Source of the DNA: Anaerolineae bacterium UTCFX2
Lineage (GTDB): Bacteria > Chloroflexota > Anaerolineae > Anaerolineales > UBA4823
Direction of reading: 5' to 3'
DNA: 64,000 nt
Assembly (NCBI GenBank): GCA_002050125.1
Contig: MWTA01000038.1
Coordinates: 23,969-87,968 of the forward strand
Shown here: positions 1-8,576 of the stretch, piece after piece
How positions within the stretch are numbered: position 1 is the stretch's first letter
Layout: each line of letters opens with the position of its first letter
Made by a program: the position numbers and the translations under genes
Notes under the pieces: model-generated
The model's input: only the letters and a program-made list of their open reading frames with translations
The model's database searches: none
What the model was told of the DNA's origin: nothing

Positions 1-1
1 C

Positions 2-334
2 GGAAAGCTCTACGGCTCGATCACCCCCGCCATGATCGCGGACGCAATCAAAGCCGAATCGGGCATCGAGGTGAATCGCCGCCAGTTGGATTTCGAACCG
101 ATCCGCAACCTCGGAAAGCACGCGGCTCGGGTGCGCCTCACCATCGATCTGATCCCCGAAATCGCGGTGATTGTCCACCGCGAAGGCGAAGCAGTCCTGC
201 TGGAACAAGAAGAGGCTTTGGAAGAAGAACTGCAAGAAGCTCCCGAAACCGCTTCCGAACCTCAACCGGTCGCCGAACCTGTCTCTGCACTGCCGAGCGA
301 AGCGCCGGCTGAAGAGGAGACGGAAGCCGCCTGA
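2..334 (+). CDS. rplI: 50S ribosomal protein L9, C-terminal part (5' end outside window)
   Basis: The reading frame is open from base 2 and starts with GKLYGSITPAMIADAIK, the beginning of the L9 C-terminal domain. It continues through RRQLDFEPIRNLGKHAARVRL and ends the domain at about VHREGE. L9 binds 23S rRNA near the L1 stalk with its N-terminal domain, which is missing here because the window begins inside the gene. After the normal L9 end, about 45 extra residues follow. They are almost entirely Glu, Ala, Pro and Ser, finishing EEETEAA, so the protein carries a strongly acidic tail that the textbook family lacks. Identification is firm for the C-terminal domain. The role of the tail is unknown. 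Confidence 0.9.
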   Translation, partial: GKLYGSITPAMIADAIKAESGIEVNRRQLDFEPIRNLGKHAARVRLTIDLIPEIAVIVHREGEAVLLEQEEALEEELQEAPETASEPQPVAEPVSALPSEAPAEEETEAA

Positions 335-476
335 CGGTTAGAAAGAACGAGGGCAGCAATGCCCAGACACCCCGCCGGTCTGAAGCGCTGAGAGACAGAA
401 GCGGCTGCCAGCGCAGCCAAACCAGTTCAAACCTGTTCTCTTTTGACCAACTCAGACCGGTGCGCTTTTTTTAGGT

Positions 477-1802
477 ATGGAAACCAGCATCGGACAGCAG
501 CTCCGCAAGGCGCGCGAAACGCAGGCGCTGACCATCGATCAGGCAGCCGCCGCAACGCGCATCCGAGCCCATTATCTGAGCGCAATCGAGCTCGGCGAGT
601 GGGACAAGCTGCCTTCGGTCGTGCAAGCGCGCGGTTTTGTGCGCGCCTACGCCGACTTCCTCGGGCTGGACGCCGACCTGCTGCTGAACGATCAGTCGGG
701 CAAAGAGCCGCCGAGCGAAAAGCCGGCGGCAAGCAAGCCAGCGATTGAAAGATCGCCGGCAGAACCAGCCGCGCCAGCCGCCGGGTTAGCCGAACCGGCT
801 CCAGGCGCCGAAGCGTTCAAACAGTCGGAAAGAATTTTCGCCGAAATCGGTCAGCGGCTGCGCAGCCAACGCGAGTTGTTAGGGTTATCGCTGGACGATG
901 TCGAGCGCCACACCTTTTTGCGCCAGCGCTATCTGCGCGCCCTCGAAGAAGGCGACCTGAACGAGCTGCCCTCCCCGGTTCAGGGGCGCGGCATGCTCGA
1001 TAATTACGCCTCATTCCTGGGGATGAACTCCGAGGCGCTGCTCCTGCTTTTTGCCGAGGGTTTACAGGCGCAATTAGATGCCCGCCGCGGCATCGACACC
1101 GCCGAAACCAAGCCGGAGCCGGTCGTCGAAACCCCTTCCAAGCCTTCGCGCCTGCGCGGGCTGCTCGCCCCAGACATCTTAATCGGCGGCTCATTGCTAA
1201 TCTTTTTGGGCACTTTTATCATCTGGGGCGCAATTCGCATCTTCAACCAGGTTACCGCCCAGGATGCCGCCGTGGAAGCGACTCCCACCGCGCCCTCGAT
1301 CGCCGAAGTCTTGCTCGCCACCTCCACGCCCAGCGAGACGCCCACCCCCGAGCCGGCTACCCCCACCAGCAAATCAGCGGCGCCGTTGTTTCCCACATTC
1401 CCAGCCGCCACCGGCACTGTGTCCGAAGGAGCGCCGCCGGGAGGAACCTCGCCCGTTCAGGTTTATCTCACGATCAGCCAGCGCGCCTGGATGCGGGTCA
1501 CCGTGGATGGACAGGTTGAGTTCGAGGGACGCGTCATCCCTGGCAGCGCCTATCCGTTCGTAGGTCAGCAGCAAGTGGAGGTCCTTACCGGCAACGCAGC
1601 CGCTCTGCAGGTCTTTTATAACGGCTTTGATCTGGGCGCATTGGGCAACGTGGGGCAAATTGTGAACCAGGTCTTCACCGCGCAAGGCATTCTCACTCCG
1701 ACCCCGACGGTTACGCCGACCTCGGCTGTCGCGCCGACCCCCGCCGAAACGCCCGCTGCGCCGCCCGCGGGCGAGCCCCCAACCTCTACGGCTGCCCCTT
1801 GA
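477..1802 (+). CDS. RodZ-like protein with two tandem HTH_25 domains and one membrane helix
   Basis: 441 residues. Two related helix-turn-helix units of the Cro/RodZ (HTH_25) kind occupy about residues 1-70 (GQQLRKARETQALTIDQAA) and 118-200 (IGQRLRSQRELLGLSLDDVE). One transmembrane helix follows at about 232-253. A Thr/Pro-rich linker then leads to an extracytoplasmic beta-rich domain of the DUF4115 type at about 325-405 (QRAWMRVTVDGQ) and a second Thr/Pro-rich tail. RodZ in rod-shaped bacteria links MreB to the membrane, and its HTH binds MreB rather than DNA. The duplicated HTH is the unusual point. The gene lies 40 bases ahead of rimO, a neighbour pairing seen in other bacteria. Topology is visible; a cell-shape role is inferred from the family. 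Confidence 0.8.
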   Translation: METSIGQQLRKARETQALTIDQAAAATRIRAHYLSAIELGEWDKLPSVVQARGFVRAYADFLGLDADLLLNDQSGKEPPSEKPAASKPAIERSPAEPAAPAAGLAEPAPGAEAFKQSERIFAEIGQRLRSQRELLGLSLDDVERHTFLRQRYLRALEEGDLNELPSPVQGRGMLDNYASFLGMNSEALLLLFAEGLQAQLDARRGIDTAETKPEPVVETPSKPSRLRGLLAPDILIGGSLLIFLGTFIIWGAIRIFNQVTAQDAAVEATPTAPSIAEVLLATSTPSETPTPEPATPTSKSAAPLFPTFPAATGTVSEGAPPGGTSPVQVYLTISQRAWMRVTVDGQVEFEGRVIPGSAYPFVGQQQVEVLTGNAAALQVFYNGFDLGALGNVGQIVNQVFTAQGILTPTPTVTPTSAVAPTPAETPAAPPAGEPPTSTAAP

Positions 1803-1842
1803 TGCGCTTACCCGTTTATTTATGGATGTTTAGAGGAAAACC

Positions 1843-3201
1843 ATGAAACCCAAGACTTTCTATTTAGTATCCCTGGGATGCGCCAAGAACAGCGTCGATT
1901 CGAGTTCCATGGCGCAGTTGTTGGTGCAATCCGGTTATCAACTCACGGATAACTCCAAAAAGGCTGAGTTTTTGATTGTGAACACCTGCGGTTTTATCGG
2001 ACCTGCCCGTCAGGAATCCCTACAAGTCCTGAGCGAACTGGCTGCCCATAAAAGAAAAAACCAGCTTCTGATCGCGGCTGGCTGTCTCACCCAGCGCTAC
2101 GGCGTCGAAGTCGCGCGCCAGGTTCCGGGGGTTGATGGGCTGCTTGGCACCCGGCGTTGGATGGACATCGTGCAGGTCGTCCAGAGTCTGCGCCCGGGTC
2201 AGCACCCCACCCCGCTCTATCATCTGCCGGACACCCCCACGGTCGGGGCGGACGAGGGTCAGGCGCGGCAGGCTGTCAAACAGGGCGCCAGCGCTTACAT
2301 CAAGATTGCCGATGGCTGCCGCAGACCCTGCGCTTTCTGCGCCATCCCGCTCATCAAAGGCGCGCCGCACAGCCGCCCGGCGGCAACCATCCTCGACGAG
2401 GCGCGCTCCATGCAGGATCTCGGCGTGCGCGAACTGGTTTTAATCGCCCAGGACACCACGGACTACGGTCACGACCTGGGTCAGAAAGACGGTTTGGCAA
2501 AATTGCTCGAGGACCTGGTTCAGGCGGTCCCGGAGATCGATTGGATCCGCATTCTGTACGCCTTTCCAGGTTACGTCACCGACCGGCTGATCGAGGTGAT
2601 GGCTTCCCACCCGCGCATCCTGCCGTACCTGGACATGCCGCTGCAGCACGCCCACCCGGATACCTTGCGGCGCATGCGCCGTCCGGCGAACATCGATTGG
2701 GTTTACCGCACGATCGAGAAGATGCGCCAAGCCATGCCCGCGCTGGCACTGCGCTCGACCTTCATCGTCGGCTATCCGGGCGAAACCGAGCAAGAATTCG
2801 AGACTCTGCTCGATTTTGTCCGCACGCTGCGCTTCGACCGCCTGGGGGCGTTCCAATTCTCGTTCGAACCTGGCACGCCCAGCGAACCGCTTGGAGACCC
2901 GATCCCCGCCGAAGTGAAAGAAGCGCGCTACGACCAGCTTATGACCCTCCAGGCTGTAATTTCGCTCGAAAAGAATCAGGCGCTCGTCGGTCAGGTGCTG
3001 GACGTTCTGGTAGAGGGTAATAATGAAGGGATCTCGCTGGGACGCACCTACCGCGACGCGCCGGAGATCGACGGTCTCGTGATCGTTGAAAACGAACTGC
3101 CGGTCGGAGAGATCGTTCCGGTGCGAATCAGCGGCGCGCTGACGTACGATCTGACCGGCGTTGCAGCCACCCAGCGCCTCGCCATCACTGAGATTAAATA
3201 G
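1843..3201 (+). CDS. rimO: Ribosomal protein S12 methylthiotransferase RimO (radical SAM)
   Basis: 452 residues, normal length for RimO. The N-terminal UPF0004 domain carries the three cysteines for the auxiliary [4Fe-4S] cluster at C13 (SLGCAKNSVD), C49 (NTCGF) and C81 (AAGCLTQRY). The radical-SAM cluster motif C159-x3-C163-x2-C166 is intact (DGCRRPCAFCAIP), followed by SRPAATILDEA and IRILYAFP typical of the family. A TRAM RNA-binding domain fills about residues 385-450. RimO methylthiolates an aspartate of ribosomal protein S12. The SLGCAKN start and the downstream HSRP segment point to RimO rather than MiaB. A GAGGAAAA ribosome-binding site precedes the ATG. The next gene starts 16 bases after its stop. 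Confidence 0.93.
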   Translation: MKPKTFYLVSLGCAKNSVDSSSMAQLLVQSGYQLTDNSKKAEFLIVNTCGFIGPARQESLQVLSELAAHKRKNQLLIAAGCLTQRYGVEVARQVPGVDGLLGTRRWMDIVQVVQSLRPGQHPTPLYHLPDTPTVGADEGQARQAVKQGASAYIKIADGCRRPCAFCAIPLIKGAPHSRPAATILDEARSMQDLGVRELVLIAQDTTDYGHDLGQKDGLAKLLEDLVQAVPEIDWIRILYAFPGYVTDRLIEVMASHPRILPYLDMPLQHAHPDTLRRMRRPANIDWVYRTIEKMRQAMPALALRSTFIVGYPGETEQEFETLLDFVRTLRFDRLGAFQFSFEPGTPSEPLGDPIPAEVKEARYDQLMTLQAVISLEKNQALVGQVLDVLVEGNNEGISLGRTYRDAPEIDGLVIVENELPVGEIVPVRISGALTYDLTGVAATQRLAITEIK

Positions 3202-3217
3202 AACCAAAAGGAACCGC

Positions 3218-4210
3218 ATGTTTAACACCCATACTCCCGAAGTCCAATTCGCAATCCAGGCGGTCCAGCAGGCGGCTTTGCTGGTGCGCCAGGTGCAGGC
3301 TGAGCTGGTCTCGCCCGCACTGACGAAAGATGACCGTTCGCCGGTGACCGTCGCCGATTTCGCCTCGCAGGCGCTAGTCGCCCGCCTGCTCTCGCAAGCG
3401 TTCGCGGATGACCCGCTGGTGGCAGAAGAAGATTCAGCCGCGCTGCTAGCGCAGGGCTCCGAGCAGGACCTGCAGCTCGTCACGCAATTCGTAACCCGGG
3501 TCACCGGACCTGCCGACCCGCGGCAGGTGTGCGCCTGGATCGACCGCGGGCGCGCCGACTCTGCCAGCCGCTTCTGGACGCTCGACCCGATCGACGGCAC
3601 CAAAGGCTTCTTGCGCGGCGACCAGTATGTGGTTGCGCTGGCGCTCATCCAAGGCGGTCAGGTCCAGATCGGCGCGCTGGGATGCCCAAACCTGGTGGAC
3701 GGGCAAACTCCAAATTTCAACGGTTCGGGGTCGCTGGTCATCGCCGTGCGCGGCGAGGGCGCCTGGACGACCTCATTGGAATCGCCCGGCGCTTTTCAGC
3801 CGTTGCGCGTCTCTGTTCAATCCGATCCTTCCCAGGCGCGCGTGCTGCGCTCTTTTGAGTCGGGGCATACCAACCTGAGCCAGATCGACCGGTTCACCGA
3901 AGCGCTGGAGATCCACGCCGCCCCGCTGCGCATGGACAGCCAGGCGAAATACGCCGTGCTCGCCGCGGGGGGAGGCGACTTGCTCTTGAGGCTGATCGCC
4001 CCCTCCAAACCGGATTATCGTGAAAAAATCTGGGACCAGGCGGCTGGGGCGCTGGTCCTGGAACAAGCCGGCGGGCGTATCAGCGACCTAGATGGCAAAA
4101 ACCTCGATTTTTCCGCCGGGCGCATGCTCGCCAACAACCGCGGCGTGCTCGCCTCGAACGGCACGCTCCATGCACCCGCTTTAGCAACCCTGGCGCAGAT
4201 CGGGGCTTGA
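3218..4210 (+). CDS. 3'(2'),5'-bisphosphate nucleotidase / inositol monophosphatase family (HAL2/CysQ-like)
   Basis: 330 residues from the ATG at 3218, chosen because the family N-terminus (EVQFAIQAVQQAALLVRQVQ) begins there and an AAAAGGAA stretch precedes it. Metal-dependent phosphatase motifs are present: VAEEDS for the first acidic pair, LDPIDGTKGFLRGDQY for the central DPxDGT signature and KIWDQAAGALVLEQAGG for the C-terminal WDxAAG motif. The GT-(K/L)-GFLRGDQY version with the long insertion before it is characteristic of the HAL2/SAL1 branch. Enzymes of that branch dephosphorylate 3'-phosphoadenosine 5'-phosphate from sulfate assimilation. Substrate assignment is by family resemblance only. 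It probably forms a unit with rimO. Confidence 0.82.
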   Translation: MFNTHTPEVQFAIQAVQQAALLVRQVQAELVSPALTKDDRSPVTVADFASQALVARLLSQAFADDPLVAEEDSAALLAQGSEQDLQLVTQFVTRVTGPADPRQVCAWIDRGRADSASRFWTLDPIDGTKGFLRGDQYVVALALIQGGQVQIGALGCPNLVDGQTPNFNGSGSLVIAVRGEGAWTTSLESPGAFQPLRVSVQSDPSQARVLRSFESGHTNLSQIDRFTEALEIHAAPLRMDSQAKYAVLAAGGGDLLLRLIAPSKPDYREKIWDQAAGALVLEQAGGRISDLDGKNLDFSAGRMLANNRGVLASNGTLHAPALATLAQIGA

Positions 4211-4226
4211 TCGGATTCGCCGGTTG

Positions 4227-5771
4227 ATGTCTCGATCTGTCCAAAGCGGCGCGGACCGGTTTGCCCTCCTGCTCAGTCTGCTGGCAGTTCTGGCGGCATA
4301 CCTGGTCCACGATCGGGTGTTCGAGCGCATGGCGCATCTCGAGGACGAAATGGCTTACCTTTGGCAAGCCCAGGTGATTGCAAAAGGCGAACTGCTGTTA
4401 CCCAGCCCCCCTTCTCCAACGAACTTCCTCTACCCCTTTGTCGTGGACTACCAGGGGCAGCGTTTTGGAAAATATCCGATCGGCTGGCCCGTCGTCCTGT
4501 CCTTTGGCGAGCGATTAGGAGTGCGTTTCATCGTGAACCCGCTGCTCGCCGGCTTCGGCGTTTGGTTGACGTATCTGCTGGGCAAGCGCGTCTTCGGGAA
4601 GACGGTCGGGCTGCTAGCTGCGGGGCTGACGCTCAGCTCGCCCTTCTTTCTGATGAACTCGGGCTCGCTGCTTTCTCACCCGCTTGGGCTCGTGCTCAGC
4701 CTGGCGTTTGCCCTGGCTTGGCTGGACGCGTTTGTTTACAACTTCACCGCGCCGCGCTGGCTGCCAGCTCTGGTCGCAGCCGCCGCGCTCGGTCTGCTGG
4801 CGCTCTCGCGCCCGTTCACCGCTTTGTGCATCGGCGTGCCTTTTGCTTTTCATGGTCTATTCTTGTTGATCCGCGGCGATTCGGCGACCCGCTGGCGGCT
4901 GGTGATGCTGGGTGCGGTCGCGCTATCGATCACCTCGCTGCATTTCCTCTGGCAGTACGCCGTCACCGGAAACGCCCTGCTGAACCCGTACACCTTGTGG
5001 TGGCAATACGATAAGATCGGTTTTGGGCCCGGAGTCGGGCGCGTTCCGGGCGGGCACACGCTGTATCAAGCTTGGATCAACACCCGTTTCAACCTCGTTG
5101 TCGGTCGCGCCGATCTTTTCGGTTGGGCAACCTTCTCCTGGATCTTCCTGCCGGTTGGGCTGCTGGCTATCCTGCGCAACCGCAACTGGCGCGCCCTGCT
5201 GCCGGTCAGCGTCTTTATCAGCCTGTTTGTGTTCTACAACGCTTATTGGATCGGCGCCTGGGTCTTTGGGCCGCGTTACTACTACGAAGGCTTGTTCAGC
5301 CTGACCTTGCTCAGCGCGGCTGGCATCGCGTTTTTAGCTGGCTGGCCCACCCTGCCGGAACAACCGTTCCCGAACTACGCTGGATGGCGCAAGGCGCAGC
5401 CCTTGCTGGTCACCGCGCTGGTGAGCCTGCTCGTGCTGTTCAATCTCATCTTTTACATTCCAGTTCGCCTGGCAATGCTTCACGGTTTATATGGGGTGAG
5501 CGCCTCTCACCTGGCGCCCTTTCAAACCCCGGAGGCTCAGGCACTTACGCCTGCCTTGATTATCGTTCACGCTACCCAGGGATGGATCGAGTACGGAACT
5601 TTGCTCGAGCTGGAAACGCCCTTTCTCGATACGCCTTTCATCTTCGCTTACGCGCGCAGCCCGCAGGTGGATTCCAACCTGCCGGCGTTGTTCCCGGATC
5701 GAAATATCTATCATTACTACCCCAGCCGAAACCCGTACCTTTTTTACCAGGCGCCCCTGACGCCCAATTGA
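4227..5771 (+). CDS. Membrane glycosyltransferase, GT39/ArnT-like (dolichyl-phosphate-mannose type)
   Basis: About 514 residues with roughly ten to twelve hydrophobic helices. The first loop contains HLEDEMAYLWQAQ, with the acidic motif expected after the first membrane segment of GT-C enzymes, and then FGKYPIGWPVVL, a common follow-up in PMT_2-type proteins. A conserved stretch LLAAGLTLSSPFFLMNSGSL lies in the middle. Such enzymes move a sugar from a polyprenyl-phosphate donor to a protein or glycan on the outer face of the membrane; the acceptor here is unknown. A TTG at 4224 directly before the ATG at 4227 is an alternative start. No clear ribosome-binding site is visible. The phosphatase gene ends 16 bases upstream. 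Confidence 0.78.
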   Translation: MSRSVQSGADRFALLLSLLAVLAAYLVHDRVFERMAHLEDEMAYLWQAQVIAKGELLLPSPPSPTNFLYPFVVDYQGQRFGKYPIGWPVVLSFGERLGVRFIVNPLLAGFGVWLTYLLGKRVFGKTVGLLAAGLTLSSPFFLMNSGSLLSHPLGLVLSLAFALAWLDAFVYNFTAPRWLPALVAAAALGLLALSRPFTALCIGVPFAFHGLFLLIRGDSATRWRLVMLGAVALSITSLHFLWQYAVTGNALLNPYTLWWQYDKIGFGPGVGRVPGGHTLYQAWINTRFNLVVGRADLFGWATFSWIFLPVGLLAILRNRNWRALLPVSVFISLFVFYNAYWIGAWVFGPRYYYEGLFSLTLLSAAGIAFLAGWPTLPEQPFPNYAGWRKAQPLLVTALVSLLVLFNLIFYIPVRLAMLHGLYGVSASHLAPFQTPEAQALTPALIIVHATQGWIEYGTLLELETPFLDTPFIFAYARSPQVDSNLPALFPDRNIYHYYPSRNPYLFYQAPLTPN

Positions 5772-5933
5772 GCCAGCCTGTCGGCTAGATCGGTTCTGAC
5801 CACTCGAGGAGTAGAAAAATTGTCCGGCAACCTTTACAGTAATTTTATGGAATTTTTGCCCGCCAAAGTATATCCTCAGCAATGAACCGTCGTACCAAAA
5901 AAAGCTGCACCGGCTTTTGATCGAATAACAAGG

Positions 5934-7799
5934 ATGAGCGAAGCCGCGTATCGGGTTCTGGTTGTGGACGATGACCTTGCTCAAGCCGAGATGGTCAGCG
6001 AGTTTTTGCGCATCTCGGGCTTCAAGGAGATCGACCGCGCCGCCAACATCCGCAGCCTGTGGCAAAAGCTCGCTCACAATGAATACGACATCGTCCTGCT
6101 CGACTACCGCCTGCCAGACGGCACCGGCTTGGATGTGCTCGACCAGATGGCAAAGCAGGAGCAGAAGATCCCGGTCATCATGATCACCGGTCAGGGCAAC
6201 GAGCGCATCGCGGCACAGGCGATCTTGCGCGGCGCCTCCGATTATCTGCTGAAAAGCGGCGATTACCTGATCACCCTGCCCGCCCTGATCCATAAATCCG
6301 TTCAAGCCCAGCGCCTCAAGCTTTCCATTCAACGTTCGCTCGACCAGATTCGCTACCAGGCTTTGCTGCTGAACAACGTGCGCGACGCGGTAGTCGTGTG
6401 GGACCTGGCTGGACGGATCACCTATTGGAACGCCTCCGCCAAAGCCCTGTTCGGTTTCAGCGCCGAAGAGCGCCTCGGGCGTCCGGTGTCTCAGATGTAT
6501 TTGTCCATCTTTTCTCCGCCGATCGTCCTTCCTAAGGAAGGTCAAACGCCGCAAGCGCATGTGACGCGCAATTTCACCAGCCGCCTCGGCAAAAAGACCT
6601 GGGTCAGTTCGCGGCTCACCGCGCTGCACGACGAAAAACAGCACGACCGCCTGATCGGCTACATGGATGTGACCCACGACATCACCCGCAGCGTGGAAGC
6701 AGAACAGGCTTTGCGCGAAAGCGAAGCGCGCTACCGCGCCATCGTCGAAGATTATCAGACCGAGTTGATCTGCCGGTTCAAGCCCAACGGTACGCTGACT
6801 TTTGTCAACGAGGTGTACTGCCGCTATTTCGAGCGCGAGCGCGAGCAGCTCTTGGGAATGAACTTCCTTTACTTCATTCCGGAGAGCGAACGCCCCAAGC
6901 TCATCCAACACCTGGTGTCCTATGGACCCGATAAGAGCGTCGCCACCTTGGAACACCAGGTCATGCTTCCCGAACGGGGGCTGCGCTGGATGCAGCGCAC
7001 CGACCGCGCCATTTTCGACGCCCGCGGCCGGATTTTTGAGTTTCAATCGGTCGGTCGTGATATCACCGAACGCAAGCGCATGGAAGCCCAAGTGCAAGCT
7101 GCCCAAACCCACCTGATCCAGGCAGCGCGCCTGGCAACGATCGGCGAGGTTGCGGCAGGCGTCGCCCACCAGATCTACAACCCGTTGACAACCATCATCG
7201 CCGACGCTCAGATCTTACGGCGCAGCCTGGAAAAAGATCAGCCCGGCTGGGATTCTGCCGAAGCCATCGAACATGCCGGCTGGCGCCTCCAGCAGGTCGT
7301 CCAGCGGTTGATGGATTTTTCGCGCCCGCCCGGCGAATCCTCAGAAAAATTTTCGATCACGGATTCGCTGCGGTCCGCGCTCACCCTCGTCACTGCTAAC
7401 CTCGAAGCCTCGGGGTCGCACCTGCAAATCGACCTTGATCCAAACCCTGCCGAAATGATCGGTTACCGCCCTCAACTCGAAGCGCTCTGGGTAAACCTGC
7501 TCCTGCTCGCCCGGGATTCCGCCGAGGAGAGCCGCAGTCACCACATCTGGGTCGCCTCCCGCCTGGTTGAGCCGGACCAGATTATGGTCGAAGTTTGCGA
7601 TGACGGTCGCCCAATCCCCAAGGATCAGCTCGCTGCGATTTTCGAGCCCAATTTCTTGGGGTCTAAAAGCGGGCGCGGCAGCGGCATCGAATACAGTATT
7701 TGCCGCGAGATCGTGCGCCAGCATGGCGGCGCGATCAGCGCAGAAAGCACGCCGGCGCCAAAAACGACTTTCCGGGTCGTGCTGCCTTTGGAGCTTTAG
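5934..7799 (+). CDS. Receiver-PAS-PAS hybrid sensor histidine kinase with degenerate ATP-binding boxes
   Basis: 621 residues, soluble, no membrane helix. Order: receiver domain 1-125 (VVDDD, phospho-acceptor D57 in LLDYRLPD), PAS about 135-252, PAS about 262-383, then dimerisation/phospho-acceptor helix with H412 in GVAHQIYNPLTT, and a HATPase domain. The H-box reads HQIYNPL where HEINNPL is usual. In the ATPase domain the N box is WVNLLLLARDSA, so the second Asn that binds magnesium in kinases such as EnvZ is Leu525. The G1 box is CDDGRPIP instead of DNGxGIP, and G2 is GRGSGIEYSI. Autokinase activity may therefore be weak or lost. The regulator gene starts 3 bases after the stop, so the two are co-transcribed. 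Confidence 0.85.
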   Translation: MSEAAYRVLVVDDDLAQAEMVSEFLRISGFKEIDRAANIRSLWQKLAHNEYDIVLLDYRLPDGTGLDVLDQMAKQEQKIPVIMITGQGNERIAAQAILRGASDYLLKSGDYLITLPALIHKSVQAQRLKLSIQRSLDQIRYQALLLNNVRDAVVVWDLAGRITYWNASAKALFGFSAEERLGRPVSQMYLSIFSPPIVLPKEGQTPQAHVTRNFTSRLGKKTWVSSRLTALHDEKQHDRLIGYMDVTHDITRSVEAEQALRESEARYRAIVEDYQTELICRFKPNGTLTFVNEVYCRYFEREREQLLGMNFLYFIPESERPKLIQHLVSYGPDKSVATLEHQVMLPERGLRWMQRTDRAIFDARGRIFEFQSVGRDITERKRMEAQVQAAQTHLIQAARLATIGEVAAGVAHQIYNPLTTIIADAQILRRSLEKDQPGWDSAEAIEHAGWRLQQVVQRLMDFSRPPGESSEKFSITDSLRSALTLVTANLEASGSHLQIDLDPNPAEMIGYRPQLEALWVNLLLLARDSAEESRSHHIWVASRLVEPDQIMVEVCDDGRPIPKDQLAAIFEPNFLGSKSGRGSGIEYSICREIVRQHGGAISAESTPAPKTTFRVVLPLEL

Positions 7800-7802
7800 G
7801 TT

Positions 7803-8567
7803 ATGGAAGCTGCAGAAATCCTGGTTATTGAAGACGATTATCTGGTAGCGCGCACGATCGAGCGCAGCCTGAAAGGCGACGAGTTTCACACCACCCTCGC
7901 CAGCCGCGGCGAGAAGGGCATCTTCATCGCCCGCCAGTCGCCCCCACATTTGATCATATTGGACATCGTTATGCCCGATATGGACGGCTACCAGGTTTGC
8001 CGGACGCTGCGCGCCGACCCGCAACTTGCCAAGGTCCCGATCCTCTTTCTGACCGCCCGGGTGAAACCGCAAGACCGCATCGAGGGTTTCAAGGTCGGCG
8101 CGGACGACTATCTCTGCAAACCTTTCAATGTGGACGAATTGATCCTGCGGGTCAGAGCAATCCTGCGCCGGACGCGCAAACCCGCCCCGGCGCTGGCGGA
8201 GGCGGCTGAGAAAGGTGGAACCTCCGAACCTCCGCCCCACTGTATAAAACTGGACGATTATCTGCTCGACACGCGCAGCTTTGAACTGCACATCCCGGGG
8301 CGGGAAAAAATCCGCCTTACCCCGCTCCAGTTTGACCTGCTGTACCATCTGATGACCCATCCGGGGCAGTCCTTCTCACCCAACCGCCTGCTCGATGAAG
8401 TCTGGGATTACCCTTCCGGCAGAGGCAGCCCCGACCTGGTGCGCGTGCACATAAAAACGTTGCGCGAGCGGATCGAGACCGACCCCGCCGCCCCGGCGTT
8501 TATCCGCACCGTCCCTGGCAAAGGTTATTCAGTTGGCAGCCTGCCTGAAACGGGAGATCAAGGTTAG
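7803..8567 (+). CDS. OmpR/PhoB-family response regulator
   Basis: 254 residues. The receiver domain (1-125) has the acidic pair IEDD, phospho-acceptor D54 in ILDIVMPDMDG, the switch Thr in LFLTAR and Lys in DDYLCKPF. A winged-helix DNA-binding domain of the Trans_reg_C type fills about residues 150-248 (IRLTPLQFDLLYHLMTHPG, VRVHIKTLRERIE, FIRTVPGKGYSV). It should act as a phosphorylation-controlled transcription factor. It lies between two histidine kinase genes (gaps of 3 and 9 bases), so either or both may feed it. The downstream kinase has intact ATP motifs and is the likelier phosphodonor. Confidence 0.92.
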   Translation: MEAAEILVIEDDYLVARTIERSLKGDEFHTTLASRGEKGIFIARQSPPHLIILDIVMPDMDGYQVCRTLRADPQLAKVPILFLTARVKPQDRIEGFKVGADDYLCKPFNVDELILRVRAILRRTRKPAPALAEAAEKGGTSEPPPHCIKLDDYLLDTRSFELHIPGREKIRLTPLQFDLLYHLMTHPGQSFSPNRLLDEVWDYPSGRGSPDLVRVHIKTLRERIETDPAAPAFIRTVPGKGYSVGSLPETGDQG

Positions 8568-8576
8568 AATCAAGCG

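Noticed and set aside
2157..3020. A 287-residue plus-strand frame inside rimO
   Set aside because: It is a +1 shadow of rimO, with low-complexity His/Pro/Arg sequence and no motif.
5487..7169. A 560-residue minus-strand open frame
   Set aside because: It overlaps the receiver-PAS-kinase and the glycosyltransferase end, both with clear domains. No domain is visible in the antisense translation.
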